Shown here: in pieces, positions 8,033-16,526 of the stretch
Layout of the letters: the number at the start of each line of letters is the position of its first letter
Numbering within the stretch: position 1 is the first letter of the stretch
Origin: Paenibacillus soyae
Lineage (GTDB): Bacteria; Bacillota; Bacilli; Paenibacillales; Paenibacillaceae
NCBI RefSeq assembly: GCF_024623455.1
Contig: NZ_JANIPJ010000006.1
Span: forward strand, 62,001 to 126,000
Direction of reading: 5' to 3'
Length of the DNA stretch: 64,000 nt
Translations under genes and position numbers: made by a program
The notes under the pieces: model-generated
What the model was told of the DNA's origin: nothing
Seen by the model: the letters and a program-made list of their open reading frames with translations, nothing else
Databases searched by the model: none

Positions 8033-9589
8033 TTAAGCGTTGCTATTCTTCCACTCCTCGAATTGTCGTTGATATTCGGCCACGACCTTATCAAGCCCTG
8101 CAGCCTTCATCCTCTTGAGCGCATCGGGGAACGCTTCGGCATAATCTACTAATCCGAGCTTGATCGGATAGATGCTCGTCTTAAGCTCGGTCAGACAGTT
8201 CGAATATTCTACCCCGACCTTGCTTGCGTCGAAGTTAAAGCCTACCGTGACGCTGTTGATCGCGTTCTCCTCCACCGTCGTCTTGGTTCTTACATAAGTC
8301 GGATGCGTTTCCGGAGTCCAGCGGCCCATTTCGATGTTCCCCAGCATCCAGTATTGCAATTGATACGCAGGGGCGTTTTTCTCGTCTTTTTTCAGCAACT
8401 CCATCTTGTTCGGCCCATTGTCTTTCCAATGGATATCCTTGATGCCATACATGACCAGGTCGAAGTTCTCCTGCTTGCCGTACAGCCAGTTCAGAAATTG
8501 GATAGCCGCCTCGGGATGGTTGCTGGTAGCGGACACGCCGTTGGAATTGCGAACGCCGTAAGACCGGAACTTCGCTTTGTCATTCAGATAGAAGGTGTCT
8601 ACGGAAGCTCCTTGGATTTTATTCCCCAAGTCTCCGATCAGCGCCTCGGCTTCGCGATAAAGGAATCTGCCGTTCGATTCTTCCTTCGATTCCAACTCTT
8701 TCGGGACGGTGAGAATATCCGGGTTGATGAGCTTCCGGGTATAAGCCTCCCGGAAAAACTGTGCGTCTTTCTTGAATTCCTCCGTCTCGATCCACGGTTT
8801 CACATTGCCTTGTTGGTCCACATAGATCAAGTCCTGGAACACTGCGAACGGGTACGTATCGTACGCCGAGTGCAGGTAAGCCGGGGTCTCTTCCTTCAGC
8901 ACTCTAATGTACACGTCCTTGTTGTCTTCGGGCCAATTATTCTTCAACGTCTCCGACATCGAAAGCAATTCCTCCGGCGATGTTGGAGGCTGCAGATTGT
9001 TCTGCTTCAGCAGGTCGGTACGAATGGTAATCATCCCGTCGGCATAGGCGGTGTCGGTCCAGAAGTCCGGAACGAAGTACGTCTGTCCTTGAATCTTGGC
9101 TGCATCCCAAACCCAGTCGGGAAGCGATTTCTTCAATTCGCTCCCGTGTTCCTCGAGCAAATCGTCAATGGGGATAATCCCGCCGTTGCTTGCAAGAATA
9201 TTCGGTCCCTTCAGGTCGTGCATAATATGGATCAATTCGAACTCTTCGCCTGTCGACATCATTAGGTTCGTCTTCTGATCCCATACATCCCATGGGATAT
9301 AGATAGCTTCATACTTCAGGTTAAGTCCATCCTGCTCCAGCTGTTTATTGATGGCCTCCTCCACCATAGCCTGATCCTGCGGCGCCGAACCGGGCATGAC
9401 ATAACGAACGGGCAACTTCTCTCCGCCGGCGCCGCTATTGGCGCTGGCCGCAGATGAAGGATCCGTGTTTCCCCCGGAAGAATTGCCCTCGTTCCTTGAA
9501 TTTGAGCATGCCGCAAGCGCGGACGTCACGAGCACGGCTCCAAGCAGCAGCGTCAGCGGACGTTTGAAACGAAATAGCTTTTCGATCAT
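8033..9589 (-). CDS. ABC transporter sugar-binding lipoprotein
   Basis: Extracellular solute-binding protein of 518 residues, anchored by a lipidated Cys: the signal peptide is followed by the lipobox LAAC at about residues 25-28 and a Ser/Gly/Asn-rich linker. Size and sequence fit the large LipO/YtcQ-type binding proteins of Paenibacillaceae that work with LplB/YtcP-type permeases. The permeases are at 12251-14074 on the other strand, and a shared upstream DNA motif ties the two promoters together. The adjacent GH51 enzyme suggests arabinose-containing oligosaccharides as ligand; this is inferred from context. An AAAGGAG site precedes the ATG. Confidence 0.9.
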   Translation of the reverse strand: MIEKLFRFKRPLTLLLGAVLVTSALAACSNSRNEGNSSGGNTDPSSAASANSGAGGEKLPVRYVMPGSAPQDQAMVEEAINKQLEQDGLNLKYEAIYIPWDVWDQKTNLMMSTGEEFELIHIMHDLKGPNILASNGGIIPIDDLLEEHGSELKKSLPDWVWDAAKIQGQTYFVPDFWTDTAYADGMITIRTDLLKQNNLQPPTSPEELLSMSETLKNNWPEDNKDVYIRVLKEETPAYLHSAYDTYPFAVFQDLIYVDQQGNVKPWIETEEFKKDAQFFREAYTRKLINPDILTVPKELESKEESNGRFLYREAEALIGDLGNKIQGASVDTFYLNDKAKFRSYGVRNSNGVSATSNHPEAAIQFLNWLYGKQENFDLVMYGIKDIHWKDNGPNKMELLKKDEKNAPAYQLQYWMLGNIEMGRWTPETHPTYVRTKTTVEENAINSVTVGFNFDASKVGVEYSNCLTELKTSIYPIKLGLVDYAEAFPDALKRMKAAGLDKVVAEYQRQFEEWKNSNA

Positions 9590-9631
9590 GCGAGACCCTC
9601 TCCTTTAATCGTTTTTTGAAGCACATGCCCA

Positions 9632-9693
9632 TAATAGGGCCGCACCCGAAAGCACGTAAACTTCGAAATCAGGAGATTGCTTCGATTTCCGGG
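9632..9693 (-). promoter_or_regulatory. Promoter and putative AraC operator of the binding-protein/abfA operon
   Basis: On the minus strand CCGGAAATCGAAG (9680-9692) is followed 20 bp on by a similar half site containing TTTCGAAG, then TTTACG and TATTAT about 18 bp apart as -35 and -10. The same CCGGAAATC(G/A)AAG motif occurs twice upstream of the permease operon, so a common activator, most likely the AraC regulator between them, is proposed. Confidence 0.5.
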
Positions 9694-9727
9694 CTTTTGC
9701 CGGCTATGATTCGCGGCGCGATTTCAA

Positions 9728-12019
9728 TTATTCGGGATTCTCGCTTTCCTCTTCAGGCGATTTCAACCGGCTGGCAAGCGCTTCCGAACGGTACTGGGCC
9801 GGCGATATGCCATACTTTTTTTTGAAAATGGTGTAGAAGTAAGTGGTGTTAAAGATGCCGATCCGTTCGCTGATCGTATTGGCCGAGTCGTCCGTCTCCA
9901 GCAACAGATCCTTCGCCTTTTCCAACCTTGTGTTTTTCAAGTAATCATTGAAGGACAATCCGCTATGCGCCTTGAACAGCTTGCCAAGATGGCCCGGCGT
10001 CAATTGAACCCGATCGGCGATGAAATCCAGCGACAGATCCGGCCTCGAATAATTCTGTTCGATATACGCTTTGATTTCTTCGATAATCTCTCCCTGTCTG
10101 CCTTTCGAGCCGGCTTTGATTGCCTCGGACATAGTCATACAAATCCTCGTCAATTCAGAGAGAACTTCCTCCAATGTCTCGTAAAGCGTCAAGCTTGTAG
10201 CCAATTCCATTAACCCGTTAGCTTCGCTCTTACAGGCGGGTACAACGACGAAATTCCTGTACATCGTTATAACCAATTGATTGAGGCAGACCAACGCCTG
10301 GTCGTAGGGAAGCTCGGATACATAGACCGCCAATGCATCAATTTCTTTCACGGCGACGTCGTCGCGGGAAGCCAGAATCGATTCTACCAAAACCTTCTCG
10401 ATCGAGGATGGGTAGCGGATCCCCGATGCCGGTTCTTCGTCTTCCCCGCCGTAGAAGATTCTGCCTGCCCCGGCAAAGAACCTGTTTAGCAGCGCCTCCT
10501 TGCCCTTCTCATAGGAATCCCGAATTTCGATGTCCGTATTTACGATGGGACCGATGCCGATGGATACCGTTATTTTGAAGTACTCCTCGACATGGCGCTG
10601 AACCTCCTGCAGCCTGGCCTGCAGCTCGCTCGGCATAATCGGAGAATCAAGCTTTCCGAGTATGCCTATCTCGTCTGCAGCGACAACGATAGCTTCCATT
10701 CCCGTCAATTCCTGGCCAATATTACAGACGGCGAATCGTATGAGCGACCGCGATTGCTCCGAGTGGATATGGCTGAATGCGGCGAAGCGATCGATTTTCA
10801 GAACGATGGCCAAGAAATGAGGGCCCTTTAACGGCTCTCGGTAACGATTCGCAAGATCGATCTGGCTCCCTTTGAAATAGTTCAGCAGATGGCTCTTCTG
10901 CGCGATCTGCAAGGCCGGGCTTATGGAGGAAACTTTATCGGCGATGTCCTGAAACGCTTCGCCGAGCAAAGAATATTCGTTCACCTTCTGGCGCGGTTCG
11001 TACCCTTGGACCGCGTACTTAGAATTCAACTTGCGCAGCAGCTTGTCCAGCGGGTCGTACATATTGTTTGTCAGCCAGATTACGGCAGCGACTCCCGCTA
11101 AGAACATCGCGAACGCAATGGTCAGCACGATAGAACGGAGTCGCCCGAGATTCGACAGCAAATCTTTGTAACGGTTCACGCTAACGAATGACCAGTTCAG
11201 CTCTTCGGACTTGACATAGCTGACCAAATATTTCTCGCGGTCAATATTGACGGTGTAGCTCCCGCTTGTCGATTTCGAAGCTAGCATCCTATTCAGATAG
11301 GACTCGCTGGCGACGTTCACGAGCGGAGATTCGCTGTCGCTTTGCATAAGGATGGAGCCGGCATCGTCGGCAATGACGATAAAGTCGGCACGATTGCTCC
11401 GGATTTGCTGAACAAGCTGCTGGATGTAGCTTTCGTTGATATTGATGACGATAGCTCCCTTTTTGGGCAAGTAAGAGTTGAAGCCGGGCTTGAGCACGAA
11501 GGTGAATACCCGCTCGCTCGTTCCCGTGACCGGATTCTCGAACGTTCTCGGATACAGACTGCTATAGGCCGTTTCAGAGGAACCGGATGCCTGGTCCAGA
11601 AGCTCCGCCTCGGCTTGACGGCTCACTCCCTTATTATTGATATAACGTTCCGTGTAGCCATTATAAATGCCAATGAAAGTAAGAAACGGGTAACCTGCCT
11701 GCACGTCCGTCAAGGCGCGTACGACGCGATACTCCTGCAAATAATCGATTTCCGGATTAAACATGCCCGTTACGATATCGGGATTGTTGAGCAGATGGTT
11801 GCCGACCTCGTACACTTGCTGGTTGACGATGTTCGACACGTAGCTCGTCTGACGGAGCATCGACTGAGAGACGCCGGCAACCTCCTTTACCGAGTTGGCC
11901 GAAAAGAACATATAAAGCGCCGCGCAGACTACTCCGATCGAGACGGAGAGCAGCAAAAAATAGCTGAGGAACAGCTTGCGATAGGTTGCATAAAGAAATA
12001 GTTTATTTCGGATCCGCAT
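9728..12019 (-). CDS. Membrane-bound AraC-family regulator with extracellular sensor domain
   Basis: A one-component transmembrane regulator of about 763 residues. A first membrane helix lies near residues 15-37, a Cache-like extracellular domain follows to about 300, then a second membrane helix (IVLTIAFAMFLAGVAAVIWL), a cytoplasmic linker and a C-terminal pair of AraC helix-turn-helix motifs (LDFIADRVQLTPGHLGKLFKA, then the last IGIFNTTYFYTIFKKKYG segment). There is no kinase or receiver domain. The ATG at 12019 is chosen because GGGGGAG lies seven bases upstream. It stands between the binding-protein/GH51 operon and the divergent permease operon, and probably activates both through the CCGGAAATCRAAG sites. 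Confidence 0.87.
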   Translation of the reverse strand: MRIRNKLFLYATYRKLFLSYFLLLSVSIGVVCAALYMFFSANSVKEVAGVSQSMLRQTSYVSNIVNQQVYEVGNHLLNNPDIVTGMFNPEIDYLQEYRVVRALTDVQAGYPFLTFIGIYNGYTERYINNKGVSRQAEAELLDQASGSSETAYSSLYPRTFENPVTGTSERVFTFVLKPGFNSYLPKKGAIVININESYIQQLVQQIRSNRADFIVIADDAGSILMQSDSESPLVNVASESYLNRMLASKSTSGSYTVNIDREKYLVSYVKSEELNWSFVSVNRYKDLLSNLGRLRSIVLTIAFAMFLAGVAAVIWLTNNMYDPLDKLLRKLNSKYAVQGYEPRQKVNEYSLLGEAFQDIADKVSSISPALQIAQKSHLLNYFKGSQIDLANRYREPLKGPHFLAIVLKIDRFAAFSHIHSEQSRSLIRFAVCNIGQELTGMEAIVVAADEIGILGKLDSPIMPSELQARLQEVQRHVEEYFKITVSIGIGPIVNTDIEIRDSYEKGKEALLNRFFAGAGRIFYGGEDEEPASGIRYPSSIEKVLVESILASRDDVAVKEIDALAVYVSELPYDQALVCLNQLVITMYRNFVVVPACKSEANGLMELATSLTLYETLEEVLSELTRICMTMSEAIKAGSKGRQGEIIEEIKAYIEQNYSRPDLSLDFIADRVQLTPGHLGKLFKAHSGLSFNDYLKNTRLEKAKDLLLETDDSANTISERIGIFNTTYFYTIFKKKYGISPAQYRSEALASRLKSPEEESENPE

Positions 12020-12099
12020 CAAAAACTCCCCCGATATGCGCACAGTACGATTTGTCTCAACATTGTAGCAAGGAAATAGCGCGCTTCATACCTAAATCC

Positions 12100-12213
12100 C
12101 CGGAAATCGAAGTTAATTTAGAAAAACGAAATGTCCAGCACCGGGAAAGTGGTGGGGAAGCCGGAAATCAAAGTTTAAACCGAAAAGACGCTGAGATAGT
12201 TTAGGAATAGACC
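12100..12213 (+). promoter_or_regulatory. Putative AraC operators and promoter of the permease operon
   Basis: CCGGAAATCGAAGTT (12100-12114) and CCGGAAATCAAAGTT (12161-12175) are near-identical direct repeats 61 bp apart. The second merges into TTTAAA, then 17 bp and TAGTTT, a weak promoter arranged as at the binding-protein gene. The rest of the 12020-12250 gap shows nothing else clear except the GAAGGAGAGG ribosome site. Confidence 0.5.
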
Positions 12214-12250
12214 ATGTTTCTCATATCGATCCGAAGGAGAGGACTACCCA

Positions 12251-13180
12251 ATGAACTTGAGTCTAATGAAAAGGACATTCCAAGAAATAAGGAAAAACCA
12301 CATCGCTTACTTACTCGCTTTGCCCGCCGTCATCTATACGTTTATTTTCGGCTACCTGACGCTTCCTTACATCCTGATTTCGTTCCAGAAGTTCAACTAC
12401 AAGCTAGGCATTTGGAAGTCGCCGTTTATCGGCTTGGATAACTTCGAATTTTTCTTCATGTCGGATCGCGCCTGGCAGGTGACATTCAATACGATTCGTC
12501 TGAATTTCCTATTTATTGTCGTCGGCACGGCAGCTGCCCTATTGCTTGCCATATTGTTTAACGAATTAAAGGGACGGCGCTTCTCCAGAATCATGCAATC
12601 CACCATCCTGTTTCCCCATTTCCTGTCCTGGGTCATTGTCAGCTATGTCCTTTACAGCTTCTTCGCTTCTAATTACGGATTGCTTAATCAGACTTTGGAT
12701 TGGCTGGGACTGCCTCAGGAGAACTGGTATTCCGAACCGCGTTATTGGGTATCGATTCTCGTCTCCGTAAACGTGTGGAAAGAAGTCGGCATCTCGCTCG
12801 TCATCTATCTGGCGGCTATCGCCGGCATCGACAATTCCTTGTACGAAGCGGCGACCATTGATGGCGCCAACCGCCGCCAGCAGATTCGTTACATCACGCT
12901 GCCGCTGCTCATGCCTACCGTGACTATTCTGTCCTTGCTGGCGTTAGGCAAGATCATGTACGGCAGCTTTGACATGATTTACGCGATCATCAAGGATAAC
13001 GGCTTGCTGTATCCGACAGTCGACGTCATCGATACGTATGTATTCCGTTCTTTGCGAACGATTGGCAATCCTGCTCAGGCAATGGCCGTTGGACTCTATC
13101 AGTCCATCGTTGGATTCATTCTTGTATTCGGGGTCAACTTGATCGTGCGCAAAGTCAGTCCGGATAATTCCCTATTTTAA
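12251..13180 (+). CDS. Sugar ABC transporter permease, LplB/YtcP-partner type
   Basis: Inner-membrane permease of 309 residues with six predicted membrane helices and the conserved EAA loop (YEAATIDGANRRQQIRYITLP) that docks the ATPase. The N-terminal LLALPAVIYTFIFGYLTLPY helix is typical of this family. A GAAGGAGAGG site lies upstream of the ATG. It is followed after 18 bp by the second permease. No ATP-binding subunit is encoded nearby; as is common for this family, a shared MsmX-like ATPase encoded elsewhere would be used. Confidence 0.92.
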   Translation: MNLSLMKRTFQEIRKNHIAYLLALPAVIYTFIFGYLTLPYILISFQKFNYKLGIWKSPFIGLDNFEFFFMSDRAWQVTFNTIRLNFLFIVVGTAAALLLAILFNELKGRRFSRIMQSTILFPHFLSWVIVSYVLYSFFASNYGLLNQTLDWLGLPQENWYSEPRYWVSILVSVNVWKEVGISLVIYLAAIAGIDNSLYEAATIDGANRRQQIRYITLPLLMPTVTILSLLALGKIMYGSFDMIYAIIKDNGLLYPTVDVIDTYVFRSLRTIGNPAQAMAVGLYQSIVGFILVFGVNLIVRKVSPDNSLF

Positions 13181-13198
13181 ATCGAGAAAGGAGTCTCT

Positions 13199-14074
13199 AT
13201 GAGAACCTATAAACCATTCGATGTTTTCAACAAGACGTTTATTTCCATCCTAGCCCTCTTATGTACGCTTCCTTTGCTGCTGGTCCTAATCGTATCGATA
13301 ACCGATGAGCGCTCTATTCAAAGTCGAGGCTATAGCTTCTTCCCGGATCAGTGGTCATTTGATGCTTACCGCATGCTTTTCTCAGGCAGCTCGCCATTGT
13401 TGCAGAGCTACATCGTCTCCATCACCGTCACGGTAGTAGGAACGCTGCTTGCGGTTATGATTACCTCAATGGCCGGTTATACGCTGGCGGCACGCCATGT
13501 TCGTTACCGCAATGGCCTAGCCATGTTTTTCTTTGTGACCATGGTATTCAACACGGGATTGGTCCCGTGGTATATGATAAGCACCAAGCTTGGCCTCCAA
13601 AACAATATATGGGCGTTAATTATCCCTTCGCTTGTTTTCAATCCGTTCAATCTGTTCCTTGCCCGAAACTATATGAAGCAGATTCCCGAATCGCTGATCG
13701 AAGCTGCCAAAATGGACGGCGCGAACGATGCGTTTATCGCCTTCAGGATCTTCTTCCCGCTTAGCCTGCCCGTGCTGGCCACCATCACTCTGTTCTATGG
13801 TATTGGCTACTGGAACAATTGGTTTAACGCGATCATGCTCGTCGATACCCCGAATCTGTATCCGTTGCAGTACTTGCTATTCAAGCTCAATTCGGAAATC
13901 AGCATGATCCAGCAGATGCAATCCACTACGGCCTCGCTGTCGACGTCGCTGCTTCCGACCGAATCCATCAAGATGGCAACCGCGATCGTCACCATCGGTC
14001 CGATCGTCTTGTTCTATCCTTTCCTTCAACGGTACTTCATTAAAGGCTTATTGATCGGGTCGGTTAAGGAATAG
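13199..14074 (+). CDS. Carbohydrate ABC transporter permease, YtcP type
   Basis: Second permease of the pair, 291 residues with six predicted helices and the EAA loop EAAKMDGANDAFIAFRIFFPL. An AAAGGAG site precedes the ATG. Together with the gene upstream it should form the channel for the sugar bound by the lipoprotein at 8033-9589. The ORF ends just before the direct repeat that marks the left edge of the tRNA-Ala island. Confidence 0.92.
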   Translation: MRTYKPFDVFNKTFISILALLCTLPLLLVLIVSITDERSIQSRGYSFFPDQWSFDAYRMLFSGSSPLLQSYIVSITVTVVGTLLAVMITSMAGYTLAARHVRYRNGLAMFFFVTMVFNTGLVPWYMISTKLGLQNNIWALIIPSLVFNPFNLFLARNYMKQIPESLIEAAKMDGANDAFIAFRIFFPLSLPVLATITLFYGIGYWNNWFNAIMLVDTPNLYPLQYLLFKLNSEISMIQQMQSTTASLSTSLLPTESIKMATAIVTIGPIVLFYPFLQRYFIKGLLIGSVKE

Positions 14075-14078
14075 CAGG

Positions 14079-14168
14079 CCCCACAAAGTGACGATCACCT
14101 TCGAAGCTTATTCCGAGTACTTTGCTGGGACCCCGATAAACAATCGCCTTCGGCTTTCTGCGCGCGGA
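14079..14168. repeat. Left direct repeat flanking the small island
   Basis: About 90 bp beginning CCCCACAAAGTGACGAT and ending CTGCGCGCGG is nearly identical to 17097-17187 in the same orientation. The two copies bracket the MFS/HxlR/NIPSNAP/quinone-reductase cassette, three kilobases apart. Confidence 0.8.
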
Positions 14169-14212
14169 CTGAACCCCAGGGCTCGCCCCCTTCGCGGCGC
14201 CATACAAAGTAA

Positions 14213-14241
14213 AAAACCGATCCGTGAATTGGATCGGTTTT
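14213..14241. terminator. Rho-independent terminator at the left island edge
   Basis: The stem AAAACCGATCC / GGATCGGTTTT with a 7-nt loop has A- and T-runs, so it can act on both strands. It ends the permease operon and corresponds in position to the terminator that follows the intact tRNA-Ala gene. Confidence 0.8.
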
Positions 14242-14254
14242 CTTGCACTTTGTA

Positions 14255-14318
14255 TGGAGCATTGGATGATTGAACTCCCGACCTCATCGCTGCCCAACGA
14301 TGCGCTCTCCCACGGGAG
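14255..14318 (-). pseudogene. Degenerate tRNA-Ala remnant
   Basis: On the minus strand, GGGAGAGCGCATCG ... CAGCGATGAGGTC matches the D-loop to variable-loop part of the intact tRNA-Ala at 17508-17580, and the sequence ends in GCTCCA. The 5' acceptor and D stem are lost, the anticodon loop has an extra G (eight nucleotides) and the T stem no longer pairs, so it cannot be a working tRNA. The last codons of the MFS gene lie inside it. Confidence 0.75.
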
Positions 14319-15468
14319 CGAAAAAAAATTGTCGATATATGAATACGAGGGAGCATGCGAATATGATCACACATACATAAAACTCCATCTGGAAACCGAA
14401 GCGGTAAAAAAACGTCCCTACGACGGGACCGATTGTCATCCAAACGTAACGAAAAAAATTATATACACCTGTAGATGTAGCCCGATGATGCGGCAGCTCA
14501 TTTGCGAGCAGCGTTGTTTGCAAAGGAAGAGATAAACCAAGAAACATGCCAAAGAGAGAAAGGCTAACTGTCAAAATCGGCAAGGAAACCGAAGCAACTA
14601 CTGCAAATAACAGAATAGTTGCCATATTCAATATGGCCATAGTAATAAGTAATTTTTTCAAATTGAAATACTCTTGAATACGACCGCCCACTAAGCTTCC
14701 AATAACAATACACAGGGATATAGGAAGGAACATCAATCCAGTTTGACTAGGACTCAGTTGATAAAGATCGGTAAGGATACTTGGTAGTAAAATCAATAAC
14801 AAATAGAAGACGGAATATTGGACGGAGCCAAGAACGACAATAGCCAAACCTACCCGATGAGTAAGCACATTGGATAACTGTCGGATACGGAATCGATCAA
14901 CACCGCTCGCTTTCGTTTTGGTTTCAGGCAAAAATAGTAGCAAAATGAACCATAACACCACCGTGATTCCAAAAAGAGCCCAGAAAATACGATGTATCCC
15001 GTAATGCTGTCCGACAAACCCTCCGAATATGGGTCCCAATCCCGGTCCAAGTGCGACAAGCATTTGATAAATGCCCATGGCTCGACCTCGCAGCTTACCC
15101 TCAAATAAATCCCCGATTACAGTAATGGCAGCGACTGATCCAACAGCTCCCCCACAAGCTTGTAATGCACGAAATAAGATAAGCATTTGAACGGAGTTAG
15201 ACATAGCCGCACCTACAGTTGCCAACAAAAAAAACAGAAATCCGATTAACAGAATTTTACGTCGGCCATACTTATCGATTAGCGGTCCATATACGAGTTG
15301 CATGATTGCGAAAAAAAGCGGATATATGGATACCGTCAAGTTGATAGCATCCTGCGACGCTTGAAATTGCTGTCCAATCTCAGGCAGCATTGGTGTATAA
15401 ATAGTCTGAGTGAATGGACCGAAGAAGGCTACGATAGATACTAAATAGACGAGTATTTTTTTTCGCAT
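14284..15468 (-). CDS. MFS drug-type efflux transporter
   Basis: Integral membrane exporter of about 394 residues with twelve predicted helices, of the Bcr/CflA-like drug:H+ antiporter group. The motif between helices 2 and 3 reads YGPLIDKYGRRK and helix 5 carries GPGLGPIFGG, a motif C-like sequence of exporters. The ATG at 15468 is chosen for the GGAGG 12 bases upstream. It is divergent from the hxlR-type regulator and shares its 31-bp operator, so it is probably induced by an electrophilic or quinone-like compound. Its last nine codons and stop are made from the tRNA-Ala remnant. The gene is clearly more AT-rich than the surroundings, a sign of transfer. Confidence 0.88.
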   Translation of the reverse strand: MRKKILVYLVSIVAFFGPFTQTIYTPMLPEIGQQFQASQDAINLTVSIYPLFFAIMQLVYGPLIDKYGRRKILLIGFLFFLLATVGAAMSNSVQMLILFRALQACGGAVGSVAAITVIGDLFEGKLRGRAMGIYQMLVALGPGLGPIFGGFVGQHYGIHRIFWALFGITVVLWFILLLFLPETKTKASGVDRFRIRQLSNVLTHRVGLAIVVLGSVQYSVFYLLLILLPSILTDLYQLSPSQTGLMFLPISLCIVIGSLVGGRIQEYFNLKKLLITMAILNMATILLFAVVASVSLPILTVSLSLFGMFLGLSLPLQTTLLANELPHHRATSTGVYNFFRYVWMTIGPVVGTFFYRFGFQMEFYVCVIIFACSLVFIYRQFFFAPVGERIVGQR

Positions 15469-15541
15469 AAACGATCTGATCCTCCGTAAGATGATGTATG
15501 ATGTTTTACAAGGCTGATCATACATAATATACTAAAGAAAT

Positions 15542-15572
15542 GTAAGTACGCACTTTTTAGGTTAATACTTAC
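15542..15572. promoter_or_regulatory. HxlR-type operator, copy 1
   Basis: A 31-bp sequence starting GTAAGTACGCAC and ending TTAATACTTAC has inverted ends (GTAAGTA / TACTTAC). It lies between the divergent MFS and hxlR-type genes. A copy in opposite orientation, matching at 27 of 31 positions, lies at 16070-16100. Confidence 0.65.
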
Positions 15573-15584
15573 CAGAAGGGAAGT

Positions 15585-15980
15585 ATGGTTATGGGGTCTT
15601 ACGAGAGCAAGTATGAATTAAACGGGAAGCAGTTTTACTGCCCCATCGAACTTTCGGTTTCTATACTTGCCGGCAGATGGAAATCGACCATTATTTGCGA
15701 ACTCCTTCAAGGAAAAAAAAGATATGGCGAACTCAAAAAAAATATATTGAACATTAACCATAAAATGCTAGCTGAACAATTACGAGAGTTGGAATCTGCC
15801 GGGATCATACAGAGACATGTCTATCCTGTAGTTCCGCCAAAGGTTGAATACGAGCTAACAGCATTAGGGGAAGGCTTACGACCAGCTGTCGAACATCTGA
15901 GACAATGGGGTATGTACTTCAAAGCCGATGATGCAGAAGAATCCCAAACCGTTGCTGAGGACGTAAAGGAAGTATTTTGA
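15585..15980 (+). CDS. HxlR-family winged-helix regulator
   Basis: DNA-binding protein of 131 residues. It has the family hallmark Cys near the N-terminus (FYCPIELSVSILAGRWKS) followed by the winged helix RYGELKKNI ... NHKMLAEQLRELE and the wing VPPKVEYELTALG. Relatives such as YodB and HypR sense quinones, disulfide stress or aldehydes through this Cys. AGAAGG precedes the ATG. The gene is divergent from an efflux pump and precedes a quinone reductase, which fits a quinone or electrophile response cassette. Confidence 0.92.
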   Translation: MVMGSYESKYELNGKQFYCPIELSVSILAGRWKSTIICELLQGKKRYGELKKNILNINHKMLAEQLRELESAGIIQRHVYPVVPPKVEYELTALGEGLRPAVEHLRQWGMYFKADDAEESQTVAEDVKEVF

Positions 15981-15990
15981 AAATCATAAG

Positions 15991-16040
15991 AAGTGGCCGT
16001 CTGGAACGATATTTCATGTTCTGGACTGCCACTTTTTTTA
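15991..16040 (+). terminator. Rho-independent terminator after the hxlR-type gene
   Basis: The arms AAGTGGC and GCCACTT enclose a 30-bp loop region and are followed by a run of T, ten bases after the stop codon. Confidence 0.7.
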
Positions 16041-16069
16041 TATCTCACCGTAGCTATACTTTCCCTTTG

Positions 16070-16120
16070 GTGAGTATTTACCGAAAAAGTGCGTACTTAC
16101 TTTTATTTAGTGCGTTATGT
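16070..16120 (+). promoter_or_regulatory. HxlR-type operator, copy 2, and promoter
   Basis: The sequence 16070-16100 is the reverse complement of the 15542-15572 site with four differences. Beyond it, ACTTAC then TTATGTATGAT resembles the matching stretch on the MFS side (ACTTAC ... TTATGTATGATC), so operator and promoter are both duplicated to drive the NIPSNAP/quinone-reductase operon. Confidence 0.6.
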
Positions 16121-16165
16121 ATGATTAGTCACGTGGACCACATAAACCGTTTCAAGGAGGCTAAC

Positions 16166-16189
16166 ATGGAGGTGAAATATGTTATATGA
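16166..16189 (+). other. Seven-codon upstream ORF overlapping the NIPSNAP start
   Basis: After AAGGAGG an ATG opens a mini-ORF (MEVKYVI, stop) that contains the GGAGGTGA site of the NIPSNAP gene and overlaps its start. It may be a leader for translational coupling or only chance; no conservation could be checked. Confidence 0.3.
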
Positions 16190-16499
16190 ACTAAGAATCT
16201 ACTATATTCATCCGGGGAAGATGCAAGAGATCCAAGCAAGGTTTCAAAATCGAACGCTTCAAATCTTTGCAAATCATGGATTGAAAGTTACCGAGTTCTG
16301 GGAAGACGCTAATGAAGAGAATAACCGCCTATATTATGTCATGGAGCATTCAGATATGGAGACACGGAATCAAAGCTTTGAGAAGTTCCACAATGATCCG
16401 GAATGGTTAGAGCTTAAACGTGTTACGGAGCTTAACGGACCTCTTTTCGAGAAAATCGATATTGTTTTTCTAAAGACGGTCGCATTTTTCAAAAAATAA
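16179..16499 (+). CDS. NIPSNAP-family protein
   Basis: A 106-residue protein of the dimeric alpha/beta-barrel type. The start MLYELRIYYIHPGKM and the later FWEDANEENNRLYYV segment are typical of NIPSNAP domains. No enzyme activity is established for the family; bacterial members often lie next to oxidoreductases. GGAGGTGA precedes the ATG. It is followed after 27 bp by a quinone reductase gene and should be in the same operon under the second HxlR operator. Confidence 0.85.
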   Translation: MLYELRIYYIHPGKMQEIQARFQNRTLQIFANHGLKVTEFWEDANEENNRLYYVMEHSDMETRNQSFEKFHNDPEWLELKRVTELNGPLFEKIDIVFLKTVAFFKK

Positions 16500-16526
16500 C
16501 AAATCCAAAATAAAGGGGAAATCCAA

